Positions 1 through 9,400 of a stretch of 64,000 nt of DNA are shown piece after piece. The translations under genes and the position numbers were made by a program. The notes under the pieces are model-generated. The model saw nothing but the letters and a program-made list of their open reading frames with translations. It ran no database searches and had not been told where the DNA came from. The first letter of the stretch is position 1. The number at the start of each line of letters is the position of its first letter. This DNA is from Mesobacillus jeotgali (GTDB taxonomy: Bacteria; Bacillota; Bacilli; Bacillales; Cytobacillaceae), in assembly GCF_031759225.1 (NCBI RefSeq), contig NZ_CP134494.1, positions 4,276,501-4,340,500 on the forward strand, given 5' to 3'.

Positions 1-166
1 ATATTATCGGCCATTTAAACTATTAATTTATACGTACGTTTCCCTTTCGGCCCTTTTGTTGCAATTAATTAAAATGTTAACTGTCTATATCATTTCTCAT
101 ATGACATTTTCATTAAAATATTGTAAATATTATGGTATTATGAAGTAAAACTTTCTGGGGGAACTA

Positions 167-2041
167 ATGATAAAAAAATCATTTTACAATATAATAAGAA
201 ACCCTTTTCTTATTTTTTCTGTTATTTCATTTTTAAAAGTTTATAGTTTACGAATCGCAATTTTTGATGACTTTAATCCATTTACTGCCTTATTTTTTGA
301 AATGAGTTTTATTCTTATCCTTTTATCTATTGGAGAACTTTTTTTCCCAAAAAGTAAGCTAGTATTCTATATTATCTTAGACATCTTGCTTTCAAGTGTC
401 ATTGTTGGGATTCTGACTTTTCATGCCTATTTTGGTACCATTCCAACCTATCATAATTTATTGCAGGCAAATCAGCTAGGTGCCGTTAAAGATAGCGTGG
501 CTGTACTGCTTAATCCTTTGTTTTTGCTCTATTACGTTGATATTTTGCTAATCATGCTAACTATAATAATCTTGCGATTTAAAAATAGGTCTATTACTTT
601 AATGCAAAATAGTAAAAGGAAGATTGGAATTGTACTCGTAACAGCATGTTCAATTTTCTTTGGGCTAATCTTTATAAATTCAGATACTCGCCTCTGGGAT
701 TCTATTACTGTATCGCATAACAACGGCATTTTTACTTATCAAGCTCTAGAAGTCCAGGGAGCATTACTAAAACCTCAGGATAAGGAATTTGATATAAACA
801 ACAAGAAAATAGCAGACTTAATAGGTATTAATATTGTAGAAGAAAGCAATAAAAAAGGATACAAAGTAGCAGAAGGACAAAATTTGGTTATGATTCAGTT
901 GGAATCTTTCCAGGATTTCGTTGTTAATCTTGCTGTAAATGGCGAGGAAATAACACCAAACCTAAATAAACTTATAAAGGAAAGCACTTACTATCCAAAT
1001 GTTTATCAGCAAATTGGAGCTGGAAACACTTCAGATGCTGAATTCATAGTAAATACTTCTTTATATCCAATTGGCAACCAAGCTACATCAGAAGTGTACG
1101 GCAACAAAAAATATCCCAGCCTTCCTCGCCTTTTAAAGGCAAGGGGTTATGAGACTTTAACACTACATGCTGACGATATTAACTTTTGGAACCGTTCTGA
1201 ACTCTATCCTTCCCTAGGATTTGAAAAATACTATGATGAGAGTCATATTGGAAGAAAAGATGTTGTTGGCATGGGAACATCTGACGAAGTTTTTTATGAC
1301 AAAACGCTTGATGTTTTAAGTAAATTGAGGGAAAAGAACCAAAGTTTTTATGCTCACGTTATTGCTCTTTCTAGTCATACTCCTTTTGAGCTGCCAGAGG
1401 ACAAAATCCAGCTCCAACTGCCAAAAAAATATGAAGAAACCTTAACAGGTAATTATTTAACATCCATTCATTATGCAGATATGGCCTTAGGGCAATTCAT
1501 TGAGGGGTTAAAGGAAAGAGGTATTTGGGATAACTCACTAGTGGTTGTATATGGTGACCATTCCGGAGTTCATGGTTCCCTTAAGAAACCTGTAGATAAT
1601 ACACTATTGAAGGATCTTCTGGGAAGTGACTATAACATCACTGAAAGATTTAATATCCCCTTAGTCACGCATTACGGAGGACAAAAGAAAGGCGAAATTA
1701 TCACTACCACCGGCGGACAGATCGATGTTTTACCTACTATCGCCAACTTACTGGGTCTGCCGATCAATGACATGATTCACTTCGGCAGTGACCTTGCCAA
1801 CATTGATAATAACCTGATTGGTATGCGATATTATATGGTGTCTGGCTCATATATTACTAATGAAGAAATGCTCGCCATTGATTCTAAAAGAGAAAATAAT
1901 TATATCTATGATTTACAATCACGAGCATTAGAAAAAACAAGCACATTAGATAAGGACAGGCAAGAAAAAACCAATAATGTTCAATTGATAATGGAAATGT
2001 CTGATTCTTATATCGAACACCTGCCTGAGAATGATTTTTAA
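167..2041 (+). CDS. LTA synthase family sulfatase (membrane phosphoglycerol transferase)
   Basis: The 624-residue protein has hydrophobic helices over roughly residues 8-175, then an extracellular alkaline-phosphatase/sulfatase-fold domain. Visible LtaS-type motifs are MIQLESFQD (metal-binding Glu, ~245), GNTSDAEF with the Thr expected to be the nucleophile (~286), SSHTPFELP and YGDHSGVHG (Asp-His metal ligands, ~463). LtaS enzymes move glycerol phosphate from phosphatidylglycerol onto lipoteichoic acid outside the membrane. Bacillaceae carry several paralogues (LtaS, YfnI, YqgS, YvgJ), and I cannot tell which this is. GGGGGAA lies six bases before the ATG. It is monocistronic, with a terminator downstream. 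Length and motifs look intact. Confidence 0.9.
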   Translation: MIKKSFYNIIRNPFLIFSVISFLKVYSLRIAIFDDFNPFTALFFEMSFILILLSIGELFFPKSKLVFYIILDILLSSVIVGILTFHAYFGTIPTYHNLLQANQLGAVKDSVAVLLNPLFLLYYVDILLIMLTIIILRFKNRSITLMQNSKRKIGIVLVTACSIFFGLIFINSDTRLWDSITVSHNNGIFTYQALEVQGALLKPQDKEFDINNKKIADLIGINIVEESNKKGYKVAEGQNLVMIQLESFQDFVVNLAVNGEEITPNLNKLIKESTYYPNVYQQIGAGNTSDAEFIVNTSLYPIGNQATSEVYGNKKYPSLPRLLKARGYETLTLHADDINFWNRSELYPSLGFEKYYDESHIGRKDVVGMGTSDEVFYDKTLDVLSKLREKNQSFYAHVIALSSHTPFELPEDKIQLQLPKKYEETLTGNYLTSIHYADMALGQFIEGLKERGIWDNSLVVVYGDHSGVHGSLKKPVDNTLLKDLLGSDYNITERFNIPLVTHYGGQKKGEIITTTGGQIDVLPTIANLLGLPINDMIHFGSDLANIDNNLIGMRYYMVSGSYITNEEMLAIDSKRENNYIYDLQSRALEKTSTLDKDRQEKTNNVQLIMEMSDSYIEHLPENDF

Positions 2042-2074
2042 TTATAAATCCCTAACTTTTCCTGACATTAAATT

Positions 2075-2106
2075 AGCCGGTAAACAATAAAAAACTTTTA
2101 CCGGCT
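2075..2106 (+). terminator. Hairpin after LTA synthase gene
   Basis: AGCCGGTAAA at 2075-2084 pairs with TTTACCGGCT at 2097-2106. No uninterrupted T-run follows, so it may be a weak terminator or a 3' mRNA end structure. Confidence 0.4.
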
Positions 2107-2190
2107 CAGAATCCATTTTTTGTTAAGGAATTCGCAAACTAACAGAAACATTTGTAAGTCGTATATCTTAACTGCCAATTTCGTAATCAA

Positions 2191-2224
2191 AAATCGCTTA
2201 ACGTCATTGTTAAGCGATTTTTTT
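2191..2224 (+). terminator. Strong intrinsic terminator
   Basis: A 12-bp perfect stem (AAATCGCTTAAC / GTTAAGCGATTT) with a 6-nt loop is followed by a T-run. Upstream A residues mean it could also work on the minus strand. Confidence 0.8.
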
Positions 2225-2277
2225 AATACTCTCATCTTTAACTACTGTTTTGTAAAAGATTGTTGCTTTTGGGTAAG

Positions 2278-2301
2278 TAAAAAGGAGGGCTATCCCTCCT
2301 T
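2278..2301 (-). terminator. Terminator of the immunity-gene array
   Basis: AAGGAGGG and CCCTCCTT pair around a 4-nt loop. Read on the minus strand, the stem is followed by a T-run. It lies 5 bp past the stop codon of the last minus-strand gene and closes the 2.3-5.8 kb array. Confidence 0.75.
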
Positions 2302-2306
2302 AAATT

Positions 2307-2525
2307 TTATGATACATTATGTGACATAACTGCCATAAACAAATGGCTTTTGCCATCAGGCGATATGTACATTCCTATTGCATTTAGGTGTTCTACGGCA
2401 AATGCAGTTAATTCGTGTGCCATTGCCTCATCACATTCAAAATATGGATTCGCAAAAATACCAAAACCTGTTACCTGTTGTAATTCTTTTAGTGCAACGG
2501 ATTTACTTCGTGCGTTATCGGTCAT
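2307..2525 (-). CDS. Small hypothetical protein at the end of the immunity array
   Basis: A 72-residue frame on the same strand as the immunity genes, ending 5 bp before a good terminator. I do not recognise the family. The sequence is soluble-looking, mixed helix/strand, with no signal or membrane segment. It is in the same frame as the SUFU gene upstream, whose TGA lies 24 bases before this ATG. No convincing ribosome site precedes the ATG, so it may depend on translational coupling. It could instead be the leftover C-terminus of an older gene. Confidence 0.4.
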   Translation of the reverse strand: MTDNARSKSVALKELQQVTGFGIFANPYFECDEAMAHELTAFAVEHLNAIGMYISPDGKSHLFMAVMSHNVS

Positions 2526-2549
2526 ACTTTTGTTACCACAATAAGAATT

Positions 2550-3155
2550 TCACAAGATGGATTCCCGTTCTAAATCAAAAACATTTATTTGTGCTTGTTC
2601 AAAAAGGTCTTCTAACGCTTCAAATCCCTGTTCATCAGCATAACTTTTTTCAGCTTCAGATATAGGAACAGCCATTAACCAACCCACTTTTTTACTTTTA
2701 AAATCTAATGTCTTTAATTTCTCTCCCCAAAGAAAAGGAGATACGAATAAAATATGGCTCATTGGGCTGTCTGGTAAATACATATTAATAACATCTTTGA
2801 AAATACTGCCAAGGGAACACTCAAATTTAGTGTTAATAATGTTGAAAGCACAAGTGGCTAATACATTGGAGAAACAATTCAAATCACTCGCACCAACAAT
2901 CTCAATTCGCAATGGTAAAAAAACGTCTTCATATCCCATTGAATAATCTGATAAACCTATAGTGGATCTTAAAACCACATCGTTAAACTCTCTAGACTTT
3001 ACAGACAGAATATCAATAGAGCTTTTGTGATTATCGTCCCAATATTTATGAACGCTTGGATTGTCCCCAAATGCTTTAAGAGCTGTTTGGGCAATAATCC
3101 TATTTTCTTCTGATATACCCAAAATAAGGCCTCGTTTCTCTGTAAAATTCAGCAA
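2550..3155 (-). CDS. SUFU-family (suppressor-of-fused-like) immunity protein
   Basis: The 201-residue protein has the C-terminal pattern of bacterial SUFU domains: HILFVSPFLWGEK, then WLMAVPISEAE and a tail ending RESIL. Bacterial SUFU proteins are common immunity proteins in polymorphic toxin loci (established family knowledge); the toxin neutralised here is unknown. The start is a TTG with a weak AGAAGTG site, so the N-terminus is uncertain. It is the second of two SUFU genes in the array; the other, at 4.5 kb, shares the final RESI motif but is otherwise divergent. No toxin gene is adjacent. Confidence 0.75.
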   Translation of the reverse strand: MLNFTEKRGLILGISEENRIIAQTALKAFGDNPSVHKYWDDNHKSSIDILSVKSREFNDVVLRSTIGLSDYSMGYEDVFLPLRIEIVGASDLNCFSNVLATCAFNIINTKFECSLGSIFKDVINMYLPDSPMSHILFVSPFLWGEKLKTLDFKSKKVGWLMAVPISEAEKSYADEQGFEALEDLFEQAQINVFDLERESIL

Positions 3156-3257
3156 TATTTTTTCACTTCTTTATTAAACAATCCTGCTTCGTTCGTCGAA
3201 TAATAAAAACAGTGTATAAACAAGCAGTTTTGTTGTTTGTATAACTCTTTTTGGCAT

Positions 3258-3944
3258 CTATTTGTCCAAACCTAGGTTTATTTTGCTTATTCTCTCGCTA
3301 TTTTTCAAATAATCATCTACCTCTGATTCACCCTTATTTAAAATACCTATGAATTCCCCACATTTTTCACTGGCTTCTGTACACCAGGCAAAAGGTTGTA
3401 ATCGAAAATATTTCTGTGCAGTTTCCATAGCATCAATCGCATTACCGTACTGTTTCTGTCTAGCATATAAATGTCCTAAGTCAAAAAATCGCCAGTTTAA
3501 ACTAGTAGGTATAATACGTTCCTGCGTGCTATCTGTATATAAATTTATTAACCCATTCGTTTCGCTAGTCTGCTCAAACCATTCTAAAACGTAATCATTA
3601 ATAATATGATTAACTTCTATAAAACTATGGTCTGCTCTGTCTTCAGTTTTAAAGCTCCACCATTTATCCGCACCATACTTAAAATATCCAATTCGTTGTC
3701 CAGGCTGTAATGAAAGATAATCATGAGGTATAAATAATGGCCTTACTCCAACATTTACAGTAAAAGTTTTTCCTCCATATGCATCCTTCTGTAAGTTAAT
3801 AAATTGAAAGATAGAATCATTTGTTACACGGCCAACAAAAGCTGTTTTATATCTAAAAAAGTCATACTCTCTAAGAGGTTTTACAATCCATTTTGTTAGC
3901 GATTTTTTAAAATATGAATCTGGATGAATGTTTTTCTCGGCCAT
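3258..3944 (-). CDS. DUF4304-like protein, probable immunity gene
   Basis: A 228-residue soluble protein. The N-terminal half (FFKKSL..W..KPLREYDFFRYKTAFVGRVTNDSIFQFINLQKD) fits DUF4304 proteins, which often sit in toxin-immunity neighbourhoods. The C-terminal part (~160-215) looks TPR-like (LGHLYARQKQYGNAIDAM). I chose the ATG at 3944 because GGAGGGG lies six bases upstream; a frame beginning ten codons earlier lacks a site. It sits between two SUFU genes on the same strand. The function as an immunity protein is inferred from context. Confidence 0.6.
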   Translation of the reverse strand: MAEKNIHPDSYFKKSLTKWIVKPLREYDFFRYKTAFVGRVTNDSIFQFINLQKDAYGGKTFTVNVGVRPLFIPHDYLSLQPGQRIGYFKYGADKWWSFKTEDRADHSFIEVNHIINDYVLEWFEQTSETNGLINLYTDSTQERIIPTSLNWRFFDLGHLYARQKQYGNAIDAMETAQKYFRLQPFAWCTEASEKCGEFIGILNKGESEVDDYLKNSERISKINLGLDK

Positions 3945-4160
3945 TAATTCCCCTCCGAACCTTGCTAAAGTCACATCAATATTTCTTTAACTAAGCTGCA
4001 TCTTAGGTTAAATAACAGCTTTCGTTACACCTGCCTTGATTAACTTAACCTCAGTTGATCAAGTGACTTTCCCTCTTCACAATGAAGAATACAAAATAGG
4101 AAACTAAATATATAAGTGATATAAAGAGAAATACTAATAAGAACGACAGTAGAAATTTAT

Positions 4161-4389
4161 TTAGATGCCTGTTCCACAACTATCTATTCCATAAAAATAA
4201 GGCAGAGGTGGGTCAATTTTAACCCATGTTAGTTCTACAAATTCTATCGAAAAACCTTTAGCCATTGGAAAACTCTCTTTTAACTCGTCATATGTATTTA
4301 TCTGAAACAAAAGCAATCCCATTTCCTATTGCAGGATCGAAGCAGGTTTTCAATACGGGTGCAAAAAATATGTAAGAAAAATTTTCCAA
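4161..4389 (-). pseudogene. Frameshifted remnant of another array gene
   Basis: Two overlapping minus-strand frames join into one plausible protein segment. The first runs from about 4389 and contains CFDPAIGNGIAFVSDKY, then hits a stop. The next frame continues YDELKESFPMAKGFSIEFV and ends SCGTGI* at 4161-4163. The switch lies near 4290, within the TACATATGAC stretch. There is no good start codon or ribosome site, so this looks like a decayed C-terminal piece of a former immunity-type gene. The family was not recognised. Confidence 0.5.
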
Positions 4390-4436
4390 GGAGCTTTAGA
4401 AGTGAGATTTATTTTTCTTATTAAGTTTGGTAAATA

Positions 4437-4464
4437 AGAAAAATGCCGCTTTATAAGAGGCGGT
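4437..4464 (-). terminator. Possible terminator after the second SUFU gene
   Basis: On the minus strand an imperfect CCGC...GCGG hairpin is followed by CATTTTTC, about 50 bp past the stop codon at 4512. Confidence 0.4.
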
Positions 4465-4511
4465 AAATTTTATTGGCTTGTCAATTATAGGTTAAAATAT
4501 CTGGACTTAAA

Positions 4512-5078
4512 CTAAATAATACTTTCACGTTTAAAATCAATTAAATCAGGATCTAACTCTTCAAGTTTGTCTTCAAATTCTTCCCAGCCGTATACTTTAA
4601 TAAATTCTGCTTCCCTTAATGTTATTGGTATTAACCAAGCCATTACTATTGTTTTTTTATCATCTACCAAAAAAGCATCAAATGAATTTGGAAAATAACC
4701 TGGAATTGTGACATATAGTGCTTCTAATGTTGAATCTTCAAAGATTGGCCCATATGGTCCAATCACATCTCCTCTTAGATATGCAGTACCGTAGGTCAGA
4801 GCCATTTGACTTACTTGGTCCAATAAAGCAGATATGTTTAAATCTCCGACATCCGCATATGAAATGAATATTAGCTCTTGCCAAGTATGCTTTCCAGAAA
4901 CAGAGGAAGTCAGAGGAACCTTATTTAAACCCAATGTCGAGAAAGTGCAAGTACCAGGAAAAGGTCCTTTACTGTATTTTACTATTTGAACAGGAAGTCT
5001 TTCTCCCTTGTCATCAGTAGTCCAACCATATTCAATTGTACCAAGATGATTCTCTAAAAATTGTAGAAACTTATCCAT
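4512..5078 (-). CDS. SUFU-family immunity protein
   Basis: The 188-residue protein has a recognisable SUFU layout: a basic/aromatic N-terminal strand region, HTWQELIFIS, then TIPGYFPNSFDAFLVDDKK, VMAWLIPITLREAEFI and a tail FKRESII. The length is typical of single-domain bacterial SUFU immunity proteins. GGAGATGA precedes the ATG. The SMI1/KNR4 gene lies 64 bp upstream, so the two are likely cotranscribed. The conserved tail of both SUFU genes suggests old common ancestry, but overall similarity is low, so this is not a recent duplication. Confidence 0.75.
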   Translation of the reverse strand: MDKFLQFLENHLGTIEYGWTTDDKGERLPVQIVKYSKGPFPGTCTFSTLGLNKVPLTSSVSGKHTWQELIFISYADVGDLNISALLDQVSQMALTYGTAYLRGDVIGPYGPIFEDSTLEALYVTIPGYFPNSFDAFLVDDKKTIVMAWLIPITLREAEFIKVYGWEEFEDKLEELDPDLIDFKRESII

Positions 5079-5142
5079 AGTTCATCTCCATATTTCTAAA
5101 GTCCCAAATACATTTTCCTTTCGGTCCTCTTGAGTTGAATAG

Positions 5143-5772
5143 TCATAGGAATTCTAGTTTTACTTTAAGGTCTCCCAATTCCTCAATTAATTTCTTTGCC
5201 TTGCCATAAGGAATTTCCTCTGTAAGTACAAATGGTAAATTTTTCGATCCCTTAAGTAAGTCAGAAGTAGGAATATTTATTCCCAATATCCCTTTAATTT
5301 TAATTAAGTCTTTTAATGCTCCGTCTTGCGCATCTACTACAACTATTTTACAATTTTCTGACCAATCAACAATTGATGTTTCATGTATATCCATTCTCAA
5401 ACCTTTATTAATCCATTGAATTAGATTAGTTGAAATTAATTCGGCATGATCAGGAGTCATGTCTCCAGAATCAACCATCAATATCTCTTCTTCATCACAC
5501 AGAGACATCAGAAAAACTCTCCCACCACTATCATCACCGATAGAGATAAAACCAGGTGCATAATCCTGTGTTTCCCATGTTTCATTACGTTCTGGAATAT
5601 CATCGGTACCGTAAATGATTATTCCCTCATTAGTAGCTACACCATTAGAAGCTTGTAATAGTGCTTTATATGAAATAGGAAGTATCGTATTCAACCTTTT
5701 TTCTACTTTTTCTATATCTATTTCAGTAGCTGAAGGGCTTAAAATTAATCCACTAACACTATTTAGATTCAT
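5143..5772 (-). CDS. SMI1/KNR4 (SUKH) immunity protein with L7/L12-like tail
   Basis: Residues ~15-135 match the SUKH fold: VEKRLNTILPISYKALLQ, the SNG turn, and FISIGDDSGGRVFLMSL. SUKH proteins are the most widespread immunity superfamily against nuclease and other toxins (known). After a linker, residues ~150-209 (LKDLIKIKGILGI...LPFVLTEEIPYGKAKKLIEELGD) read like the C-terminal domain of ribosomal protein L7/L12; this is my inference from pattern. It is the first gene of the minus-strand array. GGAGG lies 11 bases before the ATG. Confidence 0.8.
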   Translation of the reverse strand: MNLNSVSGLILSPSATEIDIEKVEKRLNTILPISYKALLQASNGVATNEGIIIYGTDDIPERNETWETQDYAPGFISIGDDSGGRVFLMSLCDEEEILMVDSGDMTPDHAELISTNLIQWINKGLRMDIHETSIVDWSENCKIVVVDAQDGALKDLIKIKGILGINIPTSDLLKGSKNLPFVLTEEIPYGKAKKLIEELGDLKVKLEFL

Positions 5773-6045
5773 TATTTTTTAAACCTCCAAACCTCTTGTG
5801 AAGACAAATACTTTAGTTAAATAAGGACTTTCAACAAAAAGGGCTGTAAATCCTTCTAAGTTAAAATGTTTTATTAAATTGCTTCATGGAAAAACAAAAG
5901 GACCAAACCGCTACGCAATTTTATCCACAAAAATAGTGTCATTTTCGATACAATTGACACCACTTTTTGTAATGTATATTTACTTTTTGTGATAGGTATC
6001 CTAACCCGTTTGCTTACAGTCTTTCTTTTGTTTTTAGGAGAAATA

Positions 6046-6210
6046 GGGCTGTTGATTTCTTTTACAGCCGCTGAGCTTTTCGTGGGGAGAATTATGAAGA
6101 ATGCCAACTACAGGCTTTTTCAAAGCAAATACTTTCGGGGTTGGCGTCTGTAAGTCTCACCTGTCCATCTGATCCTGCAGAATTCTGCGCGCATACCACC
6201 CAATCAACAG
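6046..6210. repeat. Degenerate copy of interspersed repeat (CTGTTGATT...AATCAACAG)
   Basis: Within the 690-bp gap 5773-6462, this segment begins GGGCTGTTGATTT and ends CAATCAACAGGCTTATAA. Inside, GTCTCACCT..CC and CTGATCCTGCAG line up with the better-preserved copy at 58030-58170. The ends are imperfect inverted repeats. The middle is diverged, so this is an old copy. I see no gene in the rest of the gap; a 77-codon minus-strand frame at 5874-6107 runs into this repeat and is not credible. AATAGCTT/AAGCTATT at 6415-6437 forms a small hairpin just before the next gene. Confidence 0.65.
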
Positions 6211-6462
6211 GCTTATAAATTTACTATGTAACTATGACTAAATCTATTTTTAATTATGGGTTTTTCAACCTTGAATACGAGTTGGATTATTAACAATCTA
6301 TTCCTTCGGAAGCTGAGGATAGTCCTGTAGACTGTGTCGAAAGAAAATCTTCAATTGGAATTTTATCACCAAGGAAAAATTTGTTTTTTATCGAAATAAT
6401 TAACTTGGAGAATCAATAGCTTCTAGCAAAAGCTATTATTTACATTACAAGGAGGAAGATAG

Positions 6463-9400
6463 ATGGTTAAGAAGATTGTTTTTTTGTTATTGCTAACCCT
6501 ATTGGTAATAAGTGGACCCATGGGTTATGCAAGTGCTTCTATTACAAAAGAAGCTGGCAAATATGATGCTGCTGCCAAAATGGTTCACGGGAAAGTTTTA
6601 CTTGGAGATACCATTCTCAAGAATACCTTGGTTACACTTCATTCAAAAGGTCTAGCAAACTGGATTCAGATTATGACTGATGGGACTGGAAGCTTTAATG
6701 AAAACTTGAAGGATGGTACTTACACTATTAAAGAAATTAAAACGAATAAATCCGCATGGATGAAAACAGAAAAAGATTTCATTGTCAAAGAAGGAAAAAT
6801 CAAAGGTGCCAAAAACAGTGAGATTGTTCTTCCTGAGAAGAAGAACTCTATTAAAAAGTCTCCCTCTGAATTAGCCGACAAAAATATGGTAAGTATGTCT
6901 TTAAGTAATAATGGTGCTCCCTTGGATAATACCCTTGTTATGTATCAGGAAAAAGGAAAATCAAAGGTCCATCAAACCATTACAGATGTTGCAGGCTATA
7001 TTAACCTAGACTTATCAGACGGTTCATATGTCATTAAAGGCTTCAAAGGTGAAAACAATGAGTGGCAAACCACAAACGAGTACTTTTCTGTAAAAGATGG
7101 CGAAATTGAAGACAGGAAAATTTTGCTGTCTGCGAAGAAAAATAGTAAAAAAGCTAACGCTCAATCCAATAACTTAAATGGGACGATAAAGGAAGGCAAG
7201 AAAGGAATAAAGGCTGATTTAATCTTTTTAAAAGAAACCTCTTATGATTTTGAAGCTTATACGGTTTCCTCCAAAGGAGATGGAAGCTTTTCCGCTTCTT
7301 TGCCTGATGGAAGCTATTATCTGAATGGTATCGAAATGAACGGCGGAATATATGTATATGACTTAAGGTTTATCGTGGAAGACAGCAAAATTCTTGTAGA
7401 TGGAGAGCCTCGTGATCATTTATCTATTAACCTACCTATAGAAACATTAACAGGAAAAGTTCAAGATTCTAGCTCCCCATTGTCAGATGCTCACATTGTT
7501 TTAGAGAAGCAAGGAAATGAGTATGATGAGTTTATCCAGGAGGTCGTTACGAACAAGAAGGGTGAATTTTCTCTTAGAGCATTAAAGAATGGTTCTTATT
7601 TTCTGAGTGTCTATCATAGTACTTATTCCTCTTGGAAACATTTAGCGTTTGAAGTTGAAAACGGGCAAATCTTATTGGATGGCAAAAAGACTGAATCACT
7701 TAGTATAACTGTTCCAGATATTAATCTTAAAGGGATCGTGACGGATGGTAAGAAGTCTCTTTCAAATGGTGACGTGTATTTTGAAGGAGAAGGCCAGTGG
7801 TACAGTATGCCGGTGAACGAAAAAGGCGAGTTTCAATATCGATTGAACGATGGAAAGTATAAAATCAATGAAATCAATGAACAACTGCGAATTAGTTCAG
7901 TAGATGTTTCTTTTGAAATAAGAGGCGGACACCTGCTTCAAAATGATGAAGAAATCACAACTCTCACCATTGATTTACCACCTCTTACTTTGTTTGGAAA
8001 GTTAATGGATAACGGAAAAGCTTTACAAGGACGAGTTGATATTCATGGAGTTTCAGAAGATATAGACCATCTGTGGTTAACTACAACAACAGATGAGAAG
8101 GGAATTTATTCCTTACGTTTGGATGACGGGACCTATGAAGCGATTAGCGGTTACTTATTTGACGATCAAGAGGATGTCTGGTTTTCAGGCAGGTTTGAAA
8201 TTATTAATGGTGAACTTTTTGTCGACGGGCAAGAGAAGGAGCTTTTAGAGCTGCAGGTACCTCCATACAGTTTAAAAGGACTTGTTACCGAAGGAAACAG
8301 CACCGTCACCAGCGGTTCATATACTGTATGTTCCGATGAGCAAAATTTTTGCAGTTCAAGGAGTCTTGAAGATGGTGGAACATTCACCATGCGTCTTGCA
8401 GATGGGGATTATAGACTGGATGATATTTACTTCGAGGATGGAACCCGATATGTTTCTAATCTTCCTTTTACCATCCTTGGTGGGAAAACATATGTAAACG
8501 AACAACTAATCGATACCCTAGAGGTTTCAGTTCCGCCTGTCACGTTAAAAGGGATTCTGTCTGATGCAGGGTCAAAAGTATCAGGTGACCTCTATATTAG
8601 AGACCTCAACAATGAAGATAATGTAATTTGGGGATACACAGGTGAAGAGGGTATCTTTAATTTCCGACTTCCTGATGGTGATTATAAAGTTACCGACATA
8701 TATCTTCATGACGGGTCGGAACTCCACCCGGAACTCACATTCAGGATTGTCTCGGGTGAGTTATATGTTAATGATCAGAAGAAAGATTTATTAGAAATCA
8801 CTCTTCCCCCGATTACATTAAAAGGAACACTCTCTGAGTCAGGGAATCCTATAGCGGGGAGCCTGTATATCGCTGAGCTAAACAATGCTGAAAACCCATT
8901 ATTTTTATCCGTAAATACAAATGAACAAGGTGAATTTGAATCAAGATTGCCAGATGGGGATTATATGGTTTCTGATGTCTATATGCATGATAATACAAGC
9001 TATAGTCCAGGAACAGAATTCAGGATTGTATCCGGGCAATTACAGGTTAATGGTCAAGAGCAGGATTACCTTGATTTATCTGTACCCCCTGCTACACTGA
9101 CAGGTACCCTTTTTGATTCTGGAAACCCAGTTGGAGGTACAGTTAATTTTTATAAAAAAGACGATTACGAGAGTTCCTATCCATCAATGGTTTGGGTAAG
9201 TGATGAAGGTACCTTTAAAGTACGCCTCCCTGATGGGGATTATAAAGTAAATACGGTCTTTTTGAACGATGGATCTTACTTTGATCCAGGAATTGATTTT
9301 AGTATTGTCTCAGGACAATTGCAAGTAAACGGTCAGCCGCAGAATAACCTTGAGATATCAGCTCCCCCTATTACATTAAAGGGAGTCCTTACTGATGCTG

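Noticed and set aside
2307..3155. Single fused SUFU gene extending through the downstream in-frame ORF
   Set aside because: The SUFU domain is complete at its TGA and ends in the same RESI motif as the other SUFU gene; the second frame is better treated as separate.
5874..6107. 77-codon minus-strand frame
   Set aside because: No ribosome site, odd composition, and it overlaps the degenerate interspersed repeat.
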